This document shows positions 59,101-64,000 of a stretch of DNA of 64,000 bases, one piece after another; position 1 is the first letter of the stretch, and every line of letters begins with the position of its first letter. The position numbers and the translations under genes were made by a program. Below the pieces are notes generated by a model that saw only the letters and a program-made list of their open reading frames with translations, was not told the origin of the DNA and made no database searches. The DNA is taken from the NCBI GenBank assembly GCA_900618425.1, contig UZAN01039743.1, forward strand, positions 10,960 to 74,959. Direction: 5' to 3'. The stretch is from Echinostoma caproni. Lineage: Eukaryota > Platyhelminthes > Trematoda > Plagiorchiida > Echinostomatidae.

Positions 59101-60659
59101 TATGGATTCACAACTACTAGACTCGAGTTCCTCTCTTAGTAGAGTGGATATCCACCGTCCGGCTGACTTTCTCTGAGGATAACTGGCCAAATTCATTCGA
59201 TGTTTTTCTTCACCTCTGTGGCCAGTTGTTTATGGTCCACACGGGATGTCCGGAGTCCAAGTACCGAACGGGTCACTTGGTACGGATTACTGGTGAGCTC
59301 TACACCCAGTGGAACTCATGTTCATTTCTATCGGTGTGTATGGCTGTCTGAATGAAGTAACGACTATACACTAGGATAAAGTTTGATTATTTTTCAACCA
59401 ATAACGATAAATCAAGTCACGACGGGCGAGCTCCTCTCAATGCTCAACGTTGACTAAAGAAATAGATTAACAAAAATGCCATAACTGGTGAATGTTTTTT
59501 GCGGAGATATATTTTTGTGACGTACATCCGAAGAAGTAATTTTGTACCAATGACCTTGGAAGTGATACAACAGGAAGCATCTAATAACCTTCGTTGGTGA
59601 CCATGAATACTGCAAGCCCTCTTTGAAAAGTTCAGGAGAAGCTCTCTTTGGGATGGATACAATTATAATAGAAACAGATTCTTCAAATAGCAAACTTTGG
59701 ATTTCTTGAAAACTTTCTCTTTCTCTCGGAGGCTTCCTTTTATTTTCTAGGAGAATCACACTGCACTAAGACGATATACGCTGGGGGCAGAAAGCGAATA
59801 AAATTAATTAATTAATTGTTCCCAGAGATCTTCTGGCTAATGCATTATGTTAAAATAAATTGTTGGGAAATTTATTTTACCGAGTTGTTGCGAGGTACGT
59901 ACGACCCCGAAGGCCATGCCCAAGAAAACATTTAAAAATCATTCTTGATTAGAATAAGAATATGAAGGGCAAACCAACTCCTGACAACTCCAGTCTCTGC
60001 AAATTCTCCAAATGGTGAGTAGACCTATTCATCCTTTTTCCAATAAGCATTCACAGTTTTCCTGCTATCATGATCTGATACGTTGAAGAGACACTGGATG
60101 CAGCTAAGGGTAACATATCTGTGTAAATGAGAAATGTTTCCCTCAGATCATACAAAATTAGGAAGAACTATACACGGAATTTACATTGGCGTTTGTGTCT
60201 CCAAGTCCATTACCGCGGTACGTGCAGATGGCCGTTTCTAGATTCCGAAAAAGCAAGAAAGCTTTCTTTCTCCCTGCACACCTCACTTCGATGTCGAACC
60301 AGAGTATGATTTGTTTGACCTGTCATTTTGGTCATGTATTTTAGTTATAGGTTACGAAAATTTTTTTCCCCGTGAGATGAATTTTGAGTTTCCGACATGA
60401 CTATAACCGCGAATGAACAAAAAATAATTTTCCCAAAACATCTGATTCTATTCCGTTTAATGTTCATTTCAGTTCGCAAGTGGCAATTTTTCCTCTCATT
60501 GATTTTTGCTCATCAAATATTTTCGTTCGTCCCTTAATGCAATAGCATCTGGTAAACACATAGGGAAAGCTTTCAAAATAATGGTGTATTCAAATCTTGT
60601 GAGATCGACGCACTCTTTCAGGTTCGATGAAAATAGTTCATTTAAGTCAAAATAATTTT
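56110..60659. other. Unassigned stretch
   Basis: No confident gene. A short AATTAATTAATT run lies at about 59802. The part at 59080-59340 is GC-richer than its surroundings and may be an old repeat. Confidence 0.45.
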
Positions 60660-61060
60660 TTCAATCACCCAACTTTCATCTGAACGGGAACACCATACTG
60701 AATGAACTATCCGGATACCCTCGGGTTGGGTAGAGCTAAATCCTACCAGGTGTGCCTCCCGGGTTGTGGATAGAGGGATACCTTCACCGAAGAAGGTTAG
60801 CTGTGAATAAGTTGTGGTATACCGCAATAAATAAGTAGTATCGAACAAACAGCGGTGGCAATACCAAGGTGTGATGGGTTTCAGGCTCGTCACCTGACTC
60901 CTGTTTAAAAGCCACATAAGCCCAATGAGGGTGTCGTGACATAGGTCGATGTGACTGGCCTTTTAAAATTAAAGTCACTGACCTCCTCACTTCCGAAGCG
61001 AGAGATTACTTCCTGCTGCCTTGCAGTTCGCGCTTGGTTGTGCAAAGGCTGGAGGTGCGC
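60660..61060. repeat. GC-richer repeat-like block, unidentified (part 1)
   Basis: The composition differs from the surroundings. It contains CTCCCGGGTTGTGGATAGAG and AAGAAGGTTAGCTGTGAATA, which have the look of an untranslated region of a retroelement. The open frames on the minus strand have no protein motifs. A related-looking CCCGGTTGTGG string lies in the block at 61540. Confidence 0.3.
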
Positions 61061-61539
61061 CCTCAAAATAAAAAAGACACCGAGTGACGCTGGGGACGTC
61101 TCTGCATCAAACTAACAAGTAACTTCATGATCATGATCATGTCTGGAGCCGGCTTATCCTTTCCAAGGAGCCAGCCGGAATAAAGTTCAGTAAAAAAAAG
61201 TAATGAACTTTTAATCACGCTACCCGCAGTTTGATCCTTTTATTTAAAATGATGCAGGACTTTGGATGAGATATTTTTGAGGGGTTGGGGGGTCTCTTTA
61301 AATTTGTTTAAATAGTTACTAGGCGCCACCTTTATCAAACGTACTGCGTCATTTAAGTACTACCAAAACTATGTTGGGGGGATGCGAAACACCACCGAAG
61401 CAAGCCAATCTTTTCAGTCAAAAGGAAACAAATTTTTTTCTGTTCATTTGCTCAAAACATCCGCCAATCATATTTTTCATTCTCCGATGATCACTGTCCT
61501 CACTTCCTCAACCGTGTAAGCAACTCGGTCCACCTTACT

Positions 61540-62190
61540 CACACCTCAAAAGGTACGACTGGGGTTTAACTGAAACCTAAGAACTCTCCAGTCGGGTATT
61601 CGGAACAATGACAATGATTTTTCTGGATGCAAGTTGTGAACCAATGCGTCGTTCCAACACAAAATAGCGTTGTTTCCACGATCCCTCTCCTGATGGAGGG
61701 CACAGACAAATTCGTGCACCATCCAGGACTCCTGAGGAGTTCCGCTATAAGACAAACGTGTTTGTACAATAACCGATCTATCAAAATAATGGCAGTTACT
61801 TCAAGTCTTAAGTTGCTTCCTGAATTTGTTCCAGCGGAGCTGCTTTCCCACCAGACTGTGAGTACGAAAAGCCAATATCCGGGGCTATAACCGGGTTGGT
61901 GGACCACTGGTAGTCCATCTAGGGGAATTGGCCAAAAACCCTGATTCCAAACCAACCAAGTGGAGGAGTACAAACCACACACACCTTCCCGGTTGTGGCA
62001 GTGGTAAACGGCTCGATCGGGCATCTAGTACGTTTGGCCCCGTCCAAATGGCGTATGAACCGATGAACTGGACAGCAACCCCCTAAAGATTGTGATTTTA
62101 ATATACTGCCCTGCAGCCTTGCGGGTTAGGCTTTGGCCAACCGAAGGCTGCAGTTGTGAGCTCCCCAAGAAACTTCACCTGCCTTCACCA
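61540..62190. repeat. GC-richer repeat-like block, unidentified (part 2)
   Basis: A minus frame of 152 codons spans 61566-62024 and an 87-codon plus frame lies inside it, but neither shows family motifs; open frames here may only reflect composition. It includes GGGGAATTGGCCAAAAACCC, TTCCCGGTTGTGGCAGTGG, a short palindrome ACTCCTGAGGAGT at 61729-61741 and a GCAGCCTTGCGGGTTAGG / CCGAAGGCTGCAG inverted pair at about 62114-62154. Probably a dispersed repeat. Confidence 0.35.
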
Positions 62191-62290
62191 GGGCAACCTG
62201 GCTCACAAACAAATCATGGAACGGTTTTCTTTTTATAAAGATTTTCGTGCTGTGATTTGTTTGGCACACAGTCTGGCCTCAGACGTGTGT

Positions 62291-62312
62291 GAAATATATA
62301 TATATATATTTC
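62291..62312. repeat. AT palindrome
   Basis: A 22-base perfect palindrome made of a (TA)n core bounded by GAAA and TTTC. Confidence 0.9.
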
Positions 62313-63434
62313 AAAGGGGAAATTCGTCATATATATAGCAAACGAACTGTGAACTGAAAAGCTAGAAAGCACTGTACAGCTCTTTTGACCTGGTTGGGTT
62401 TCACCAGCAGTGCAAATACATCGACCCCATTGGGGATATTTATATATCCAGCGGTATGCAAGCAAGTGAAGATCATTTAAATTGAACTAATGTTCGTGAA
62501 TTAAAATCCCTCCATCCAGTTTTCCATTCCCAATGCTGCGATTGTTCGCCCAGTACATTCATAGTGACACATAATCTTAAGTTATCCACGGCATTGAATT
62601 TTTTGTCCTATGCACCACAATCTCAGTGTTTCAATTAAAAGCTCTCTTAGCCTTGGGACATTCCCATCTGGGCGCAGTGTTTGTTTCAAAGTATTACTTG
62701 TTACCGGACTTAAACGATGACCATTCAGTCTACGATTTTCCCTGCAGCATGCGGGTGGATGGACAAGCAATTCAAGAACTGTCATTTCAGGTAGGTTTAT
62801 TTTGATTACAGCTCTGTTGCGGCTTATTCCCGCTTTCTTGTAGCCTAATGTATGCAAATACAAACACGCTGAATAGGATGTACCTCACGTGATAATTAAT
62901 TGCGCGAAAATAAACACTCCATGAATTCGGAAAGCCTTTTCCGTGGACTGAAAACTGCTCACGGTTTACCGGTAGTTAATTTATTACTTTTCGTGGAAGC
63001 GATTTCCCCAGAGCCTGATGTAAATGAATGCGTATATATTAGTTTTTTTAGACCATTTCGTGAAATAAATCAAGCTCATCGATTTTNTTTTAATTAGGAT
63101 GCATTCTAATAGAATACTGACAACTAAGATAAGCACGCACCTTGGGTGTGATGAGGTGTGATGATGATGATATTTTCCAACGACTGTCTGTGATAAACTG
63201 CCTAATGTTTGAAATAGTTTTAAGTCAACATATGATCCCCGTCAACCACTTGTAATGCATATAAAATATGGCTGGCTCAGTACTTATAATCGATGCAATG
63301 TCTCGAATGTCTGTCTACATACTGGTTTTCAAGTGTAATATCACAATTGGTAGTATCTAACTCGTGAATAGTATAAAGCACTGATTGTGCTTTATCCGAT
63401 TGGTGCTGGTAAGTAGATCAGCTCCTCATTACAG
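62313..63434. other. Unassigned stretch
   Basis: No gene called. An uncalled base lies at 63087. The plus frame 62918-63086 reads plausibly and could be an upstream exon of the candidate at 63435, but has no clear splice borders. Confidence 0.35.
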
Positions 63435-63708
63435 ATACTCGGGGTTCTTGAGGTGTAATTTTGATACCGATATTCACCTTGTACATTTTAGTATTCCACC
63501 AAGCAGTTTCGATCAGTTGCTGAACCCTTTCCAAAATTTTCGTTACAATACTATATTTCATATACATCAAAGGGGAATTGGTAAATTATACTCTAGTATC
63601 CAATGCAATTCTCGCAAAGTTCAAACAGCCATGAGACTACTCTTCTCGGAAGCAAATACTAGACCCGTGTATGCAGTCATACCACGAGAGTATCATCAAG
63701 ACAGCTAA
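63435..63708 (+). CDS. Candidate terminal exon, product unknown
   Basis: An acceptor-like CTCCTCATTACAG ends at 63434. The frame that follows stays open to TAA at 63706-63708 and reads convincingly as protein: FLRCNFDTDIHLVHFSIPPS, SFDQLLNPFQNFRYN, RKVQTAMRLLFSEANTRPVY and the end VIPREYHQDS. There is no ATG near the start, so if real it is the last exon of a spliced gene on the plus strand. An AATAAA at 63707-63712 overlaps the stop. I do not recognise the protein; no domain, signal peptide or membrane segment is visible in this piece. Confidence 0.35.
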
Positions 63709-64000
63709 TAAAATATCAGTCATTCGTTGAATAATTTAATTGAGTAGTGGCAAAATTCCGATCTCATGAGGTAATTTGCATTTACACTTCTTCTAACTAG
63801 TGTCCTCTCGATCATTCTGATTCAGTGAGAATCGCATTCTATTTTGGTCAAAGAAAGACCTGATGCACTGCTTCAATCATATCTTCATCCACACTCCTAA
63901 TCGATTTCTGTCTTATCCATGTTATTGCAAACTCGACTAATCAATCTGCAATCCATGCAGTTGATGTATGTGTGTGATGTCGAATGGATTTTGATCCGGG
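63709..64000. other. Unassigned right end
   Basis: No gene or element recognised. Confidence 0.5.

Noticed and set aside
61566..62024. 152-codon minus-strand open frame
   Set aside because: No family motif, and the opposite strand is open too; composition of a repeat-like block explains it better.
1..64000. CRISPR arrays, operons, bacterial promoters and rRNA genes
   Set aside because: None seen; the window is eukaryotic in character. The tRNA-like sequences found are SINE heads, not intact tRNA genes.

Overview
The window looks like a piece of a flatworm genome, most probably a digenean trematode. The evidence is eukaryotic: sparse coding, tRNA-derived SINEs with A and B boxes, remains of several non-LTR retrotransposons, Penelope-like (PLE) fragments, a mariner-type transposase relic, hammerhead-ribozyme motifs inside retroposons (known in schistosomes and other flatworms), and one clear gene whose N-terminus looks like the PH-like domain family reported from trematodes. 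The species cannot be fixed from the sequence. Three long N runs (13315-14120, 30020-30701, 49653-50092) and a few single Ns mark a draft assembly.

Layout. 1-2.2 kb: a decayed non-LTR retrotransposon on the minus strand. 2.8-3.4 kb and 9.9-10.9 kb: two copies of an unclassified repeat sharing a 255-bp core with only two differences, although the sequence before the core has diverged; the second copy follows a mariner-type transposase relic. 6.7 kb: a large foldback hairpin, with a second copy at 45.8 kb. 13-17.3 kb: SINE and PLE-like pieces around the first gap. 19.9-21.3 kb: the only confidently called gene, an intronless 449-codon reading frame. 22.6-24.9 kb: a stack made of a decayed LINE, a MITE with 118-bp inverted repeats, and a tRNA-derived SINE carrying a hammerhead-like fold and flanked by a 13-bp target duplication. 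27-28 kb: a diverged SINE and a second hammerhead-like motif. 31.7-39.7 kb: two more SINEs, a LINE and a PLE tail. 40.7-45.9 kb: two copies of another unclassified repeat, a SINE and the second foldback. 48.8-51.0 kb: a LINE and a PLE endonuclease fragment, tail to tail. 51-64 kb: mostly unannotatable DNA with one perfect hairpin, a GC-richer repeat-like block and a possible terminal exon at the right edge.

There is no operon-like organisation. Most of the recognisable content is dead or non-autonomous mobile DNA; the LINE and PLE relics would have supplied the enzymes on which SINEs of this kind depend, but none of the copies here is intact. Nearly all other open frames of 60-120 codons look like chance, often overlapping on both strands. 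Two candidate exons with plausible splice signals (38.4 kb and 63.4 kb) are given at low confidence.
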